64,000 nucleotides of DNA from Hydrogenophaga taeniospiralis (lineage in GTDB: Bacteria; Pseudomonadota; Gammaproteobacteria; Burkholderiales; Burkholderiaceae_C). The notes below the pieces were generated by a model that saw only the letters and a program-made list of their open reading frames with translations, was not told where the DNA came from and searched no databases. The stretch is from positions 2,890,501 to 2,954,500 of the forward strand of contig NZ_JAHBAG010000001.1 of NCBI RefSeq assembly GCF_020510445.1, given 5' to 3'. Below, piece after piece: positions 19,742 to 28,557 of the stretch (position 1 is the first letter of the stretch; each line of letters begins with the position of its first letter). Position numbers and translations under genes: made by a program.

Positions 19742-20818
19742 ATGACCGACAGCGTGTTCACCCACACCCTCCGCCGAAAAGCCCCGGTGGCCACCGTGTC
19801 CGAGGATGGCCACGCCATCGCCGCAGGGCTACAACCGCCGCCCGATGGACGGCGCGCCACCCGTCTGGCCGCGGTGCTGACCGTGGTCGCTGGGCTGCTG
19901 GCCTGCGGCGAGGCACCGCCCGCGGGCTGGTCGGGCTACGTCGAAGGCGACTATGTGCATGTGTCGTCCCCGTTGGGTGGGCGGCTCGACACGCTGGCCG
20001 TGCGGGCGGGGGACCGGGTCCGGCAGGGCGACGCCTTGTTCGCGCTCGACGCGCAGGCCGAACAGGCGGCGCAGGCCGAAGCCCAGGCCCGCCTGGCCGG
20101 CTCGCAGGCCCAGGCCGCCAACACCACCAAAGGCCGGCGCAGCGACGAGGTGGCGGTCACCCGCGCCCAGCTGGCGCAGGCCCGCGCCCAGGCAGCCTTG
20201 GCCCAGACCGCCTGGGCGCGCCAGCGCGATCTGGTGGCCAAGGGTTTTGTGTCGCAGGCCAGTCTGGACGCGGCCAAGGCCGCGCTCGACCAGGCGAACG
20301 CCCGGGTCGCCGAGCTGCAGGCCGCCCTGCGCGTGGCGGCCCTGCCGGCGCGCAGCGACGAGCGCGACGCCGCCCAGGCCCAGGCCGAAGCCGCGCGCCA
20401 GGCGCTGCGCCAGAGCGACTGGCGGCTGGCGCAGAAGCAGCAGCCCGCACCCGCCGATGCCCTGGTGGCCGAGGTTTTTTTCAGGGTCGGCGAAACCGTG
20501 GCGCCGGGGCAGCCGGTGCTGTCGCTGCTGCCGCCGGGCGGTGTGAAGGCCCGGTTCTACGTGCCCGAGACCGAGGTCGGCGCGCTCGCCACCGGCCAGT
20601 GGGTGGGCCTGCGCTGCGACGGTTGTGGCGAGCCGATTCCGGCGCGCATCGTCCGCATCGCCAGCGGCCCGGAATTCACGCCGCCGGTGATCTACTCCAA
20701 CGCCCAGCGCGCCCGGCTGGTGTTTCTGGTGGAAGCGGCGCCTCGCCCGACCGACGCCAACCGCTTGCACCCCGGTCAGCCGCTGGACGTGACCCGGTTG
20801 GCGCAGGAGCCCCAGTGA
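19742..20818 (+). CDS. HlyD-type membrane fusion protein of an ABC-2 exporter
   Basis: A 358-residue periplasmic adaptor protein. A hydrophobic stretch ending LLACGEAPP suggests a lipoprotein anchor. It is followed by a split lipoyl domain (YVEGDYVHVSSPLGGRLDTL), an Ala/Gln-rich coiled coil (residues about 110-230) and a barrel domain (ARFYVPETEVGALATGQWV). It would link the inner-membrane exporter to an outer-membrane channel of the TolC kind; none is encoded here. The order adaptor, ATPase, permease resembles ybhG-ybhF-ybhR. The start is uncertain, as shorter forms beginning nearer the signal are possible. Confidence 0.85.
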   Translation: MTDSVFTHTLRRKAPVATVSEDGHAIAAGLQPPPDGRRATRLAAVLTVVAGLLACGEAPPAGWSGYVEGDYVHVSSPLGGRLDTLAVRAGDRVRQGDALFALDAQAEQAAQAEAQARLAGSQAQAANTTKGRRSDEVAVTRAQLAQARAQAALAQTAWARQRDLVAKGFVSQASLDAAKAALDQANARVAELQAALRVAALPARSDERDAAQAQAEAARQALRQSDWRLAQKQQPAPADALVAEVFFRVGETVAPGQPVLSLLPPGGVKARFYVPETEVGALATGQWVGLRCDGCGEPIPARIVRIASGPEFTPPVIYSNAQRARLVFLVEAAPRPTDANRLHPGQPLDVTRLAQEPQ

Positions 20819-21759
20819 ACGCCCTCGCCATCGACGTGCGTGGCCTGACCAAGCGCTACGGCGGTCGCGCCGTGGTGGACGACGTGACTCTGCAGGTGGG
20901 GCAGGGCCGCATCTGCGGTTTCCTCGGGCCCAACGGCAGCGGCAAGACCACCACCATCCGCATGCTCTGCGGCCTGCTGCGCCCCGACGCGGGCGAGGGC
21001 CAGTGCCTGGGGCTGGACTTCCGCCGCGAGGCCGCCGCCATCAAGCGCCAGGTGGGCTACATGACGCAGAAGTTCGGCCTCTACGACGACCTCTCGATCC
21101 GCGAAAACCTGGACTTCGTGGCCCGTTTGTTCGAGCTGCCCACCCGCCGCGCGGCGGTGGACCTGGCGCTGGAGCGGCTGGGCCTGCAGGGCCGCCAGAG
21201 CCAGCTTGCCGGCACGCTCTCGGGCGGCTGGAAACAGCGCCTGGCGCTGGCCGCCTGCCTGATCCACGAACCGCGCCTGCTGCTGCTCGACGAACCCACG
21301 GCCGGCGTGGATCCCAAGGCCCGACGCGACTTCTGGGACCAGATCCACCAGCTGGCCGCGCAGGGCATCACGGTGCTGGTGTCCACCCACTACATGGACG
21401 AGGCCGCGCGCTGCCACGACCTGGTCTACATCGCCTACGGCAAGGTGCTCGCGCGTGGCAGCGAGCGCGAGATCGTCGACGCGGCGGGCCTGAGCGTCTG
21501 GGCACTCGAAGGCGCTGCCGACCCGGCCTTGAGTGAACGCTTGCGCGGATTGCCCGGGGTGCAGAACGTCGTCGCCTTTGGCACCACGTTGCATGTGGCC
21601 GGGCGCGACGCCGCGCTGCTGGCGCAGTCGCTCGGGACCCTGCAGGCTGAGGGCGGCTTGGTGTTGCACGAAACACGCGCCAATCTGGAAGACGTGTTCA
21701 TCAGCCTGATCGACCAGGCGCAGGACAACTTCGGCCACAGCCAGGCGGGGCGCACATGA
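20815..21759 (+). CDS. ABC-2 exporter ATP-binding protein
   Basis: A 314-residue ATPase with Walker A GPNGSGKTT, signature LSGGWKQRLALAACL and Walker B LLLLDEPTAGVDP, plus a C-terminal extension typical of drug/antibiotic exporters (DrrA/YbhF-like). It starts with GTG overlapping the adaptor stop (GTGA) and ends overlapping the permease ATG (ATGA), so the three genes are translationally coupled. YbhF has two ABC domains whereas this protein has one, so it probably works as a homodimer. Confidence 0.92.
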   Translation: MNALAIDVRGLTKRYGGRAVVDDVTLQVGQGRICGFLGPNGSGKTTTIRMLCGLLRPDAGEGQCLGLDFRREAAAIKRQVGYMTQKFGLYDDLSIRENLDFVARLFELPTRRAAVDLALERLGLQGRQSQLAGTLSGGWKQRLALAACLIHEPRLLLLDEPTAGVDPKARRDFWDQIHQLAAQGITVLVSTHYMDEAARCHDLVYIAYGKVLARGSEREIVDAAGLSVWALEGAADPALSERLRGLPGVQNVVAFGTTLHVAGRDAALLAQSLGTLQAEGGLVLHETRANLEDVFISLIDQAQDNFGHSQAGRT

Positions 21760-22889
21760 AATGGTTTTCGCCCGCGCGCACCTGGGCCGTGTTCATCAAG
21801 GAGTTCCAGCAGATGCTGCGCGACCGGCTCACCTTCGCCATGGCGGTGGGTGTGCCGGTGATGCAGCTGGTGCTGTTCGGTTACGCCATCAACACCGACC
21901 CCAAGGGCCTGCCCACGGCGGTGGTGGCGGCCGACGCCGGTCCGCTGGCGCGCAGCCTGGTGGCCTCGCTGCAGAACACTGGCTATTTCAAGCTGGTGCA
22001 CCAGGGCACCAGCGAAGCCGAGGCCGATGCCCTGCTGGCGGCGGGCGAGGTGCAGTTCATGATCGTGATTCCCCCGGACTTTTCGCGCGATGTGGTGCGC
22101 GGCGAGCGCCCGGCGGTGCTGGTCTCGGTGGACGCCACCGACCCCTCGGCATCGGGCAACGCGATCGCCGCGCTCGGCGAGATGACGAACCTGGCCCTGC
22201 GCCACGATCTCACCGGCCCGCTGCGGTCGTTGCAGAAGGGCGCGGCGCCGTTTGAACTGCGAATCCACCGGCGCTACAACCCCGAGGGCCTGTCGCGCTA
22301 CAACATCGTGCCCGGCCTGATCGGCACCATCCTCACCATGACCATGGTGATGCTGACCAGTCTGGCCATGACGCGCGAACGCGAGCGCGGCACGATGGAA
22401 AACCTGCTCGCCACGCCGGTGCGGCCGCTGGAGGTGATGGTGGGCAAGATCCTGCCCTACGTGGTGATCGGCTATGTGCAGCTGTGCGTGATCCTGGGCG
22501 CGGCCTGGCTGCTGTTCGAGGTGCCGATGGTGGGCAGTTTCGCGTTGCTCATGGCGATGATCGGCGTCTTCATGGTGGCGAATCTGGCGGTGGGCTTCAC
22601 GTTTTCGACCATCGCGCGCAACCAGCTGCAGGCGATGCAGATGACCTTCTTTTTCTTTCTGCCCTCGATGCTGCTCTCGGGTTTCATGTTTCCGTTCCGC
22701 GGCATGCCGGTCTGGGCGCAATGGCTGGGCGAGGGCCTGCCGCTGACGCACTTCCTGCGCATCGTGCGCGGCATCATGCTCAAGGGTAACCAGGCGCCGC
22801 AGCTCTGGGCCGATCTCTGGCCCATGCTGCTGTTTCTGGCGGTGGCCGGCGCCGTGGCGCTCAAACGCTACCGCCAGACCCTGGACTGA
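21756..22889 (+). CDS. ABC-2 type exporter permease (YbhR-like)
   Basis: A 377-residue inner-membrane permease. One N-terminal helix (about residues 22-42, LTFAMAVGVPVMQLVLFGYA) is followed by a large periplasmic domain, then five C-terminal helices with the ABC-2 motif MTRERERGTMENLLATPVRP. It forms the channel of the three-gene exporter. Substrates of such systems are usually drugs, dyes or cations; none can be assigned here. The gene ends next to the convergent GNAT gene, one base apart. Confidence 0.92.
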   Translation: MKWFSPARTWAVFIKEFQQMLRDRLTFAMAVGVPVMQLVLFGYAINTDPKGLPTAVVAADAGPLARSLVASLQNTGYFKLVHQGTSEAEADALLAAGEVQFMIVIPPDFSRDVVRGERPAVLVSVDATDPSASGNAIAALGEMTNLALRHDLTGPLRSLQKGAAPFELRIHRRYNPEGLSRYNIVPGLIGTILTMTMVMLTSLAMTRERERGTMENLLATPVRPLEVMVGKILPYVVIGYVQLCVILGAAWLLFEVPMVGSFALLMAMIGVFMVANLAVGFTFSTIARNQLQAMQMTFFFFLPSMLLSGFMFPFRGMPVWAQWLGEGLPLTHFLRIVRGIMLKGNQAPQLWADLWPMLLFLAVAGAVALKRYRQTLD

Positions 22890-22890
22890 C

Positions 22891-23568
22891 TCAGGCCAGC
22901 GCAATGACGCGCACCACCGATTCGCGGTGGGTGCGAAAACCCATGCGCTGGTACAGGCCCAGGGCGCCGGTGTTGGCGCTCATCACGTGCAGGAACGGGG
23001 TTTCTCCGCGTGCGAGCTGGCGCGCGATCAGTTTGAGCATCAGCCGCCGCGCCAGTCCGCGGCCCTGAAAGTCCGGGTGGGTGCAGACACCACTGACCTC
23101 GCGCAGCGTTTCGGCCTGACAACGTTCCCCGGCCATGGCCATGAGCCGCTCACCGTCGAACAGGCCGAAGTATTCGCCGAGCTCAATGGTGCGCGGGCCG
23201 AACGGCCCGGGTCGGGTGAGCTCGGCCAGGGCCAGCACCTGGTCCAGGTGCTCCGGACCGATGGGCCGTGCCTCGGGGGCTTCGTCCCGCACCGGGGTTT
23301 CGCCGGCCCAGATCATTTTGTGCATGGTGGCCTCGGCCTCCACCACCCAGCCCGCGGGCGCCGGGCCCGACCAGCCGTCGCAGTAGAAATGTTCGTCGGG
23401 GCCGCAGTGCGGCGCCAGGGCATCCAGATCGGGCTGCGCCGGGTTGGCGAAGCCGACGATGGGTGAGAAGCCCGCAGCGTATCGGCGCGCGCCGCCCGAG
23501 CCGACGGCCCAGCAGGCCTGCGGGCCGGTCAGGCTGTGCCAGAAGATGTTGTCGAGCAGGTGCACCAT
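22891..23568 (-). CDS. GNAT family N-acetyltransferase
   Basis: A 225-residue acetyltransferase of the FR47-like group. The acetyl-CoA loop is VCTHPDFQGRGLARRLM (around residue 160). The N-terminal third is poorly conserved in appearance and may determine the substrate. It lies 19 bp behind mutL on the same strand and is probably co-transcribed with it. The target of acetylation is unknown. Confidence 0.88.
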   Translation of the reverse strand: MVHLLDNIFWHSLTGPQACWAVGSGGARRYAAGFSPIVGFANPAQPDLDALAPHCGPDEHFYCDGWSGPAPAGWVVEAEATMHKMIWAGETPVRDEAPEARPIGPEHLDQVLALAELTRPGPFGPRTIELGEYFGLFDGERLMAMAGERCQAETLREVSGVCTHPDFQGRGLARRLMLKLIARQLARGETPFLHVMSANTGALGLYQRMGFRTHRESVVRVIALA

Positions 23569-23587
23569 GGTGGTCGACTCCCCTGGG

Positions 23588-25606
23588 TCAGCGTCCGCGC
23601 AGGAACAACGCGTCCAACTCTTTCATGCCGACCTGGCGCCAGGTCGGGCGGCCGTGGTTGCACTGGTCGGAGCGCTCGGTGACTTCCATCTGGCGCAGGA
23701 GCGCGTTCATTTCGTCGATGGTCAGGCGGCGGTTGGCGCGCACCGCGCCGTGGCAGGCCATGGTGGCCAGCAGCTGATTGCGCGCGCGTTGCACCACGGT
23801 GGAGGCGTCGTGCTGGCTCAGCTCGGCGAGCACGCTGCGCGCGAGCTCCACCGGGTCGCCCTGGGCCAGCGTGGTGGGCACGGCGCGCACCGCGAGCGTC
23901 TTTGGCGAAAACGGCACCACTTCCAGCCCCAGCATGGCCAGCACCACGCCGCTGTCTTCGGCGGTGGCCACTTCTTCGGGCGTGGCGGCGAAGGTGGCCG
24001 GGATCAGCAGTGGCTGGCTGGCCAGTTGCTCGTTGTCCATCTGCTGCTTGAGGCGTTCGTAGACGATGCGCTCGTGCGCGGCGTGCATGTCCACCACCAC
24101 CAGGCCTTGCGCGTTTTCGGCCAGGATGTAGACGCCCTGCAGCTGCGCGATGGCGCGGCCCAGCGGCCAGTCGCCTTCGGGCAGGGGGCGGGCTGTCGCG
24201 AGGGCAACGCCCGCCTCGGCCCGAACGGAAGCCGTGTTGGCCAGCGTGGCATCCGGGGAGGTCGCCCATCCCTCCGTTCGGGCCGAGGCGGTCGTTGCCC
24301 CTTCGGAAGCACCGCCCCACAAAGCCCCGAGATCGCTCACCCGCTGGCCGATGGTGTCGGGCGGTGTGTAGCGCTGGAACGGCAAGGCGTTCTGCGCCGT
24401 GCCCCAGGTGGATGGCAGGCGCTCGGGCGCGCTCCAGGCCGCACCGGGCGGCATCGTCGAAGCCGCATCGGAAGGTGTCTCGCCGGGCATGAGCGTGGTT
24501 TGCGCCGCCACAGCCGCGGCCGAACGCGGCGCGGCCAGCGCGGCCTCCACCGCGTGGCGCACGGCCTGGTGCACCTCGCGGCTGTCGCGGAAGCGCACCT
24601 CGATCTTGGTTGGGTGCACGTTCACGTCCACCCGCGTCGGGTCCAGGCTCACGCAGAGAGCGTAGACCGGCTGGCGGTGGCCGTGCAGCACGTCTTCGTA
24701 GGCGCTGCGCGCGGCGTGGCCGATCACCTTGTCGCGCACGAAACGGCCGTTCACGTAGGCGTATTGCCAGTCGCTGCGCGAGCGCGCCGCGTCGGGCACG
24801 CCGGCAAAGCCCCAGACGCGAAGGCGCTGCACGCCATCGGCCAGGGCCGTTTCGCCGGGCACGGCGTCGGCCGGCCAGTTGACCGCCACCGCCTGTTGAA
24901 TGAAGTCTTCGCCCAGCACGTCGGCCAGGCGCTGGCGCAACGCGTCCAGCATGCCGCCACCGGCAAGGTCGGCCACCACAGCGCGCCACTGCGCCACCAG
25001 CTTGCCGTCGTGCCAGATCGCAAAACCCACCTCGGGCCGCGCCAGCGCGTGGCGGCGCACCGCCTCGATGCAGTGGGCCAGTTCGGTGGCGTCGGTCTTC
25101 AGGAACTTGCGCCGCGCCGGCGTGGCGAAAAAGAGTTCGCGCACCTCCACCGTGGTACCGGGGTTGCGCGCGGTGGGTTGCAGCTCGCCGCTGCGGCCAT
25201 CGAGCAGCCAGCCGTGCGGTTCGTCTCCGCTGTCCACGCGCGTGAGCACCGAGACTTCGGCGATGGAGCAGATGGCGGCCAGCGCCTCGCCGCGGAAACC
25301 CATGGTGCCCACGGATTCCAGGTCGGAGAGGCTGGCGATCTTGCTGGTGGCGTGGCGCTTGAGCGCGGTGGGCAGCTCGGTGCGGTGGATGCCCCAGCCG
25401 TTGTCTTCCACGCTGATGAGCCGCACGCCGCCGGCCTGCAGGCGCACGGTGATCTGGGTGGCGCCCGCGTCCAGCGCGTTGTCCACCAGCTCGCGCACCA
25501 CCGAGGCGGGGCGTTCGACCACCTCGCCGGCCGCGATCTGGCTGACCAGTTCGTCGGGCAGTTCGAGGATCGGGCGGCGGGTGGAGGGGGGGAGGGCGGC
25601 GTTCAC
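23588..25606 (-). CDS. mutL: DNA mismatch repair protein MutL
   Basis: A 672-residue protein that links mismatch recognition by MutS to strand removal. The GHKL ATPase is N-terminal (QIAAGEVVERPASVVREL, then DNALDAGAT and GFRGEAL). The C-terminal domain carries DMHAAHERIVYE, matching the endonuclease motif DQHA(x)2E(x)4E except for Met in place of Gln, plus ACHGA and CNHGRP. This suggests nicking activity, as expected in organisms without MutH. GTG 25606 was chosen because the frame further upstream reads through repeat copy G. The linker contains a palindromic insertion (24202-24300). Confidence 0.95.
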   Translation of the reverse strand: MNAALPPSTRRPILELPDELVSQIAAGEVVERPASVVRELVDNALDAGATQITVRLQAGGVRLISVEDNGWGIHRTELPTALKRHATSKIASLSDLESVGTMGFRGEALAAICSIAEVSVLTRVDSGDEPHGWLLDGRSGELQPTARNPGTTVEVRELFFATPARRKFLKTDATELAHCIEAVRRHALARPEVGFAIWHDGKLVAQWRAVVADLAGGGMLDALRQRLADVLGEDFIQQAVAVNWPADAVPGETALADGVQRLRVWGFAGVPDAARSRSDWQYAYVNGRFVRDKVIGHAARSAYEDVLHGHRQPVYALCVSLDPTRVDVNVHPTKIEVRFRDSREVHQAVRHAVEAALAAPRSAAAVAAQTTLMPGETPSDAASTMPPGAAWSAPERLPSTWGTAQNALPFQRYTPPDTIGQRVSDLGALWGGASEGATTASARTEGWATSPDATLANTASVRAEAGVALATARPLPEGDWPLGRAIAQLQGVYILAENAQGLVVVDMHAAHERIVYERLKQQMDNEQLASQPLLIPATFAATPEEVATAEDSGVVLAMLGLEVVPFSPKTLAVRAVPTTLAQGDPVELARSVLAELSQHDASTVVQRARNQLLATMACHGAVRANRRLTIDEMNALLRQMEVTERSDQCNHGRPTWRQVGMKELDALFLRGR
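24202..24300. repeat. Palindromic insertion in the mutL linker
   Basis: Inverted repeat with 28-bp arms at 24202-24229 and 24273-24300 (one mismatch) around a 43-bp centre. It is translated in frame as part of the disordered linker between the ATPase and C-terminal domains of MutL (segment TTASARTEGWATSPDATLAN). Size and structure suggest a small mobile palindromic element. Confidence 0.85.
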
Positions 25607-25637
25607 CGGCAAATTGTAGGCCGCGGGGATAATGCGG

Positions 25638-25728
25638 GTTTCCCCCTGCGCCGTTGCGCGGCTTCCCCCGAGGGGGATCACACCCGTGCCCGTCCAGAGC
25701 CCGTCGAAGGGCGGTTCCACGGTGTGGG
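25638..25728. repeat. Dispersed palindromic repeat, copy G
   Basis: A copy in the reverse orientation between the divergent mutL and dedA genes. GCGCCGTTGCGCGGC and CCCCCGAGGGGG hairpins can be drawn, and GGCGGTTCCACGGTGTGG near the end matches the core of other copies. It must lie in or near both promoters. Confidence 0.7.
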
Positions 25729-25790
25729 CTGGCAGGGGCCTCTCCTTTCCGGCTCCTCGCGCCGATCCGTCCACCATCGCACTCACATTT

Positions 25791-26441
25791 ATGGAACTTG
25801 TCACGTTCTTGATCGACTTCATCCTGCACGTGGACCAGCACCTGCAGGCCTTCGTGCAAGCCTACGGCGCCTGGGTCTACGCGCTGCTGTTTCTCATCAT
25901 CTTCGTGGAGACGGGGTTGGTGGTCATGCCCTTTCTGCCGGGCGACTCGCTGCTGTTCATCGTGGGCGCGCTCTGCGGCGCGGGCCTGATCGACTACCCG
26001 CTGGCCGCCGGCCTGATGCTGGCGGCGGCCATCCTGGGCGACCAGACCAACTACAGCATCGGGCGCTACTTTGGCCCGAAGGTGTTCCAGTGGGAGAACT
26101 CGCGCTTCTTCAACAAGAATGCCTTCAACCAGGCACACGCGTTCTACGAGCGCTACGGCGGCGTGACCATCATCCTGGCGCGCTTCATGCCCTTCATCCG
26201 CACCTTCGCCCCCTTCGTGGCGGGCGTGGCCGAGATGACGCGCAGCAAGTTCACCGCCTACAACGTGGTCGGCGGCTCAATCTGGGTGATCGGCCTGACC
26301 GCCGCCGGTTACTTCTTCGGCAACCTGGCCTGGGTGCAGGCCAACCTGTCCAAGATCATCTGGGCGCTGATCTTCGTGCCGGGGCTGATCGCGATCTTTG
26401 GTGGCTGGCGTGCGGCCCGGGCTGAAAAGGCAGAGGTATAG
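25791..26441 (+). CDS. DedA family membrane protein
   Basis: A 216-residue inner-membrane protein of the DedA/SNARE-associated (VTT) family. Some members act as undecaprenyl-phosphate or phospholipid flippases and support pH and envelope homeostasis. Conserved pieces seen are FVETGLVVMPFLPGDSLLFI, the re-entrant-loop region RYGGVTIILARFMPFIRTFAPFVAG, and a C-terminal basic tail. The start is set at MELVTF; the frame upstream is repeat sequence. The gene interrupts what in enterobacteria is the amidase-mutL-miaA run. Confidence 0.92.
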   Translation: MELVTFLIDFILHVDQHLQAFVQAYGAWVYALLFLIIFVETGLVVMPFLPGDSLLFIVGALCGAGLIDYPLAAGLMLAAAILGDQTNYSIGRYFGPKVFQWENSRFFNKNAFNQAHAFYERYGGVTIILARFMPFIRTFAPFVAGVAEMTRSKFTAYNVVGGSIWVIGLTAAGYFFGNLAWVQANLSKIIWALIFVPGLIAIFGGWRAARAEKAEV

Positions 26442-26475
26442 CCCACCCGAGCCGCAGGCGGCGCAGGGGTGGGCC
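26441..26475. terminator. Partial repeat hairpin between convergent dedA and amiC
   Basis: GCCCACCC pairs with GGGGTGGGC around GCCGCAGGCGGC, forming a strong hairpin at the junction of two convergent genes. There is no U-tract, so termination by this hairpin alone is uncertain. The inner part equals the end of the dispersed repeat (GCCGCAGGCGGCGCGGGG in copy J). Confidence 0.5.
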
Positions 26476-26477
26476 AT

Positions 26478-27908
26478 TCAAATCTGCCGGGTTTTCGCCA
26501 GCGGCGGATTGGCGCCGAAGTATTTGACGATGCCCTTGAGCAGGGCGTCGGCCAGATCGCTCTGGTAGCGCTCGCTGCGCAGGCGCTGCTCTTCCTGCGG
26601 GTTGCTGATGAAGGCGGTCTCCACCAGCACGCTGGGGATGTTGGGCGCCTTGAGCACCGCGAACCCGGCCTGTTCCACATGGGGCTTGTGCAACTTGCCC
26701 ACCCGGCCCACCTCGCCCAGCATGGCGCTGCCCAGTTTGAGGCTGTCCTTGATCTGCGCCGTGGTGCTCATGTCGAGCAGGGCACGCTGCACCGTGGCGT
26801 CCGCGGCCTTGACGTTGATGCCGCCCACCAGGTCGGCGGCGTTTTCCTTGTTGGCCATCCAGCGCGCGGCGGCGCTGCTGGCGCCTTTGGTGCTGAGCGC
26901 AAACACGCTCGCGCCCTGGGGCTGGGGCGTCATGAAGGCGTCGGCGTGGATGCTGATGAACAGGTCGGCCTGGACCCGCTGGGCCTTTTGCACCCGCACG
27001 TGCAACGGCACGAAGAAGTCGGCATCGCGGGTGAGGTAGGCGCGCATGGGGTTGCCGTTGACGCGGGTGGCGTTGATGCGGTCGCGCAGGCGCTGGGCGA
27101 CCCGCAGCACCACGTCTTTTTCGCGCGTGCCGCCCGGGCCGATGGCGCCAGGGTCTTCGCCGCCGTGGCCGGGGTCGAGCGCCACGATGATCAGGCGCTC
27201 GGTGGCGTCGGGTTTGCTGGCCGTGGCGCGTTCGGGGGGCGCGGGCTTGGGCCGCGGACCGGTGGCCGGTGGCCGGGCCGTCACGGGGGAATCGACCGCC
27301 GCGCGTTCGTGTTGCGCGATCAGCTCGCCCAGCGGATCGGCGGCGGAGCCGTCACCGTCACCGCCCGAGGGTGGGTCGGGTTCCATTCCCAGCCCCAGCA
27401 GTTGGGCAGCGCGCGCGCTGGCCTCGTCCAGCTCTTTCATGCGCTGGCTGATGAGTTCTTCCAGGGGATCGCGGGTGACCACCGGGTACAGGTCGAGCAC
27501 CAGCCGGTGCCGGTAGGCCGCCACCGGTTCCAGCTGGAACACCTGGGGTTTGATGGCCTGTTTCAGATCGACCGTCAGGCGCACGAGGTTCGCACCGCTC
27601 TGCGAGACGCGAATGCCCGCGATGTTGGGGTCGTCGGACTTGAGCTTGCCGACCAGCTCGCGCAGACCCTCCACCAGATCGATGCCTTCGATGTCGACCG
27701 ACAGGCGCGGCGGGTGGCTCACCGTGGTCTGGCGGGCCTTGAGCGCGCCGTCGGACTCGATGGTCACGCGCGTGTAGTCTTCCGCGGGCCAGATGCGAAC
27801 CGCGAGCACGCTGGCGCCACGCGCGATGTGCTGCGTGCCCAGCAGCAGCACCAGCGAGCCGGCCTGCAGCAGCCAGCGGCGGTTGGGGTGGTCGGGCGCG
27901 GTGCTCAC
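26478..27908 (-). CDS. amiC: N-acetylmuramoyl-L-alanine amidase, Tat-exported
   Basis: A 476-residue cell-wall amidase that cleaves septal peptidoglycan between MurNAc and L-Ala during daughter-cell separation. It has a twin-arginine-like signal (NRRWLLQAGSLVLLLG), an AMIN targeting domain (about residues 40-150), a Pro-rich linker, then an Amidase_3 domain with zinc ligands in VALDPGHGGEDPGAIG and ETAFISNPQEE. GTG 27908 and an alternative GTG 27932 both lie in a 74-bp repeat, so the true start is not settled. It is 61 bp behind tsaE. Confidence 0.93.
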   Translation of the reverse strand: MSTAPDHPNRRWLLQAGSLVLLLGTQHIARGASVLAVRIWPAEDYTRVTIESDGALKARQTTVSHPPRLSVDIEGIDLVEGLRELVGKLKSDDPNIAGIRVSQSGANLVRLTVDLKQAIKPQVFQLEPVAAYRHRLVLDLYPVVTRDPLEELISQRMKELDEASARAAQLLGLGMEPDPPSGGDGDGSAADPLGELIAQHERAAVDSPVTARPPATGPRPKPAPPERATASKPDATERLIIVALDPGHGGEDPGAIGPGGTREKDVVLRVAQRLRDRINATRVNGNPMRAYLTRDADFFVPLHVRVQKAQRVQADLFISIHADAFMTPQPQGASVFALSTKGASSAAARWMANKENAADLVGGINVKAADATVQRALLDMSTTAQIKDSLKLGSAMLGEVGRVGKLHKPHVEQAGFAVLKAPNIPSVLVETAFISNPQEEQRLRSERYQSDLADALLKGIVKYFGANPPLAKTRQI

Positions 27909-27976
27909 TGGACGACCCTCCGTGCTGCGCACTGCGGGGCTGAACGCCTTCGGAGCGGCCGGGCGGCGCTCATGCC
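27903..27976. repeat. 74-bp gene-start repeat, copy 2
   Basis: Matches 16133-16206 at 70 of 74 positions. It begins in the last codons of tsaE and ends within the first codons of amiC, carrying both candidate amiC start codons. Confidence 0.9.
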
Positions 27977-28557
27977 TGCAGCGCGGCCAGCAGATGGCGG
28001 CCCGCGGGGGTGAAGGCGGTGAACGTGACGCGGCGCGCGGCGTCGGCGTCGTCGGCTCGTGTGTCGGGGCTCATGGGTTCTGGCTCAATGTGGATGTCGG
28101 CATCAATGCTGGGCAGGGTGTCGGCCGCGCGCTCGGGCCATTCCACGAGCTTGAGGCCGGGGCTGGCGAAAAGTTCGCGAAACCCCGCGTCTTCCCACTC
28201 GCGGGGATCGCTGAAGCGGTAGAAATCGAAGTGCCAGATGTGCAGCACCTCGCCCTCGGGCATGAGCGCGCAGCTGGTGCTGCTGTGCGGTTCCACCACC
28301 GCGTAGGTCGGGCTCTTGATGCGCCCGTTCACGCCCAGGGCGCGCAGCAGGTGGCGCACGAAGGTGGTCTTGCCCGCGCCCAGGTCGCCGTGCAGGGTGA
28401 GCGTGGCGTGGGCGATGGCGGGGCACTCGGCCAGGCGCAGGGCAAAGGCCCGGGTGTCGTCTTCATGGGCCCAGTGTCCGTGCCAGCGCGGGGCGCCCGC
28501 ATCCGCGCCCGTTCCTACAATGGGTGCAACATGAAGTCCGGTTTTGATGCTGCTCAA
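27970..28557 (-). CDS. tsaE: tRNA threonylcarbamoyladenosine biosynthesis ATPase TsaE
   Basis: A 195-residue ATPase required, with TsaB and TsaD, to make t6A37 in ANN-reading tRNAs. P-loop GDLGAGKTTF near residue 58, followed by SPTYAVVEPH and HIWHFDFYRFSDPREWED, is the classical YjeE pattern. The only in-frame start before the P-loop is TTG 28557, which overlaps the divergent queG start by 27 bp. Either this rare start is used or initiation occurs at a near-cognate codon closer to residue 25. It is the first gene of the tsaE-amiC operon. Confidence 0.92.
   Translation of the reverse strand: MSSIKTGLHVAPIVGTGADAGAPRWHGHWAHEDDTRAFALRLAECPAIAHATLTLHGDLGAGKTTFVRHLLRALGVNGRIKSPTYAVVEPHSSTSCALMPEGEVLHIWHFDFYRFSDPREWEDAGFRELFASPGLKLVEWPERAADTLPSIDADIHIEPEPMSPDTRADDADAARRVTFTAFTPAGRHLLAALQA

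Noticed and set aside
23529..26138. An 869-codon open frame on the minus strand overlapping mutL and dedA
   Set aside because: It is a shadow frame in GC-rich DNA, out of frame with mutL over its conserved domains, with Arg/Ala/Gly/Pro-rich low-complexity translation and no recognisable motif.
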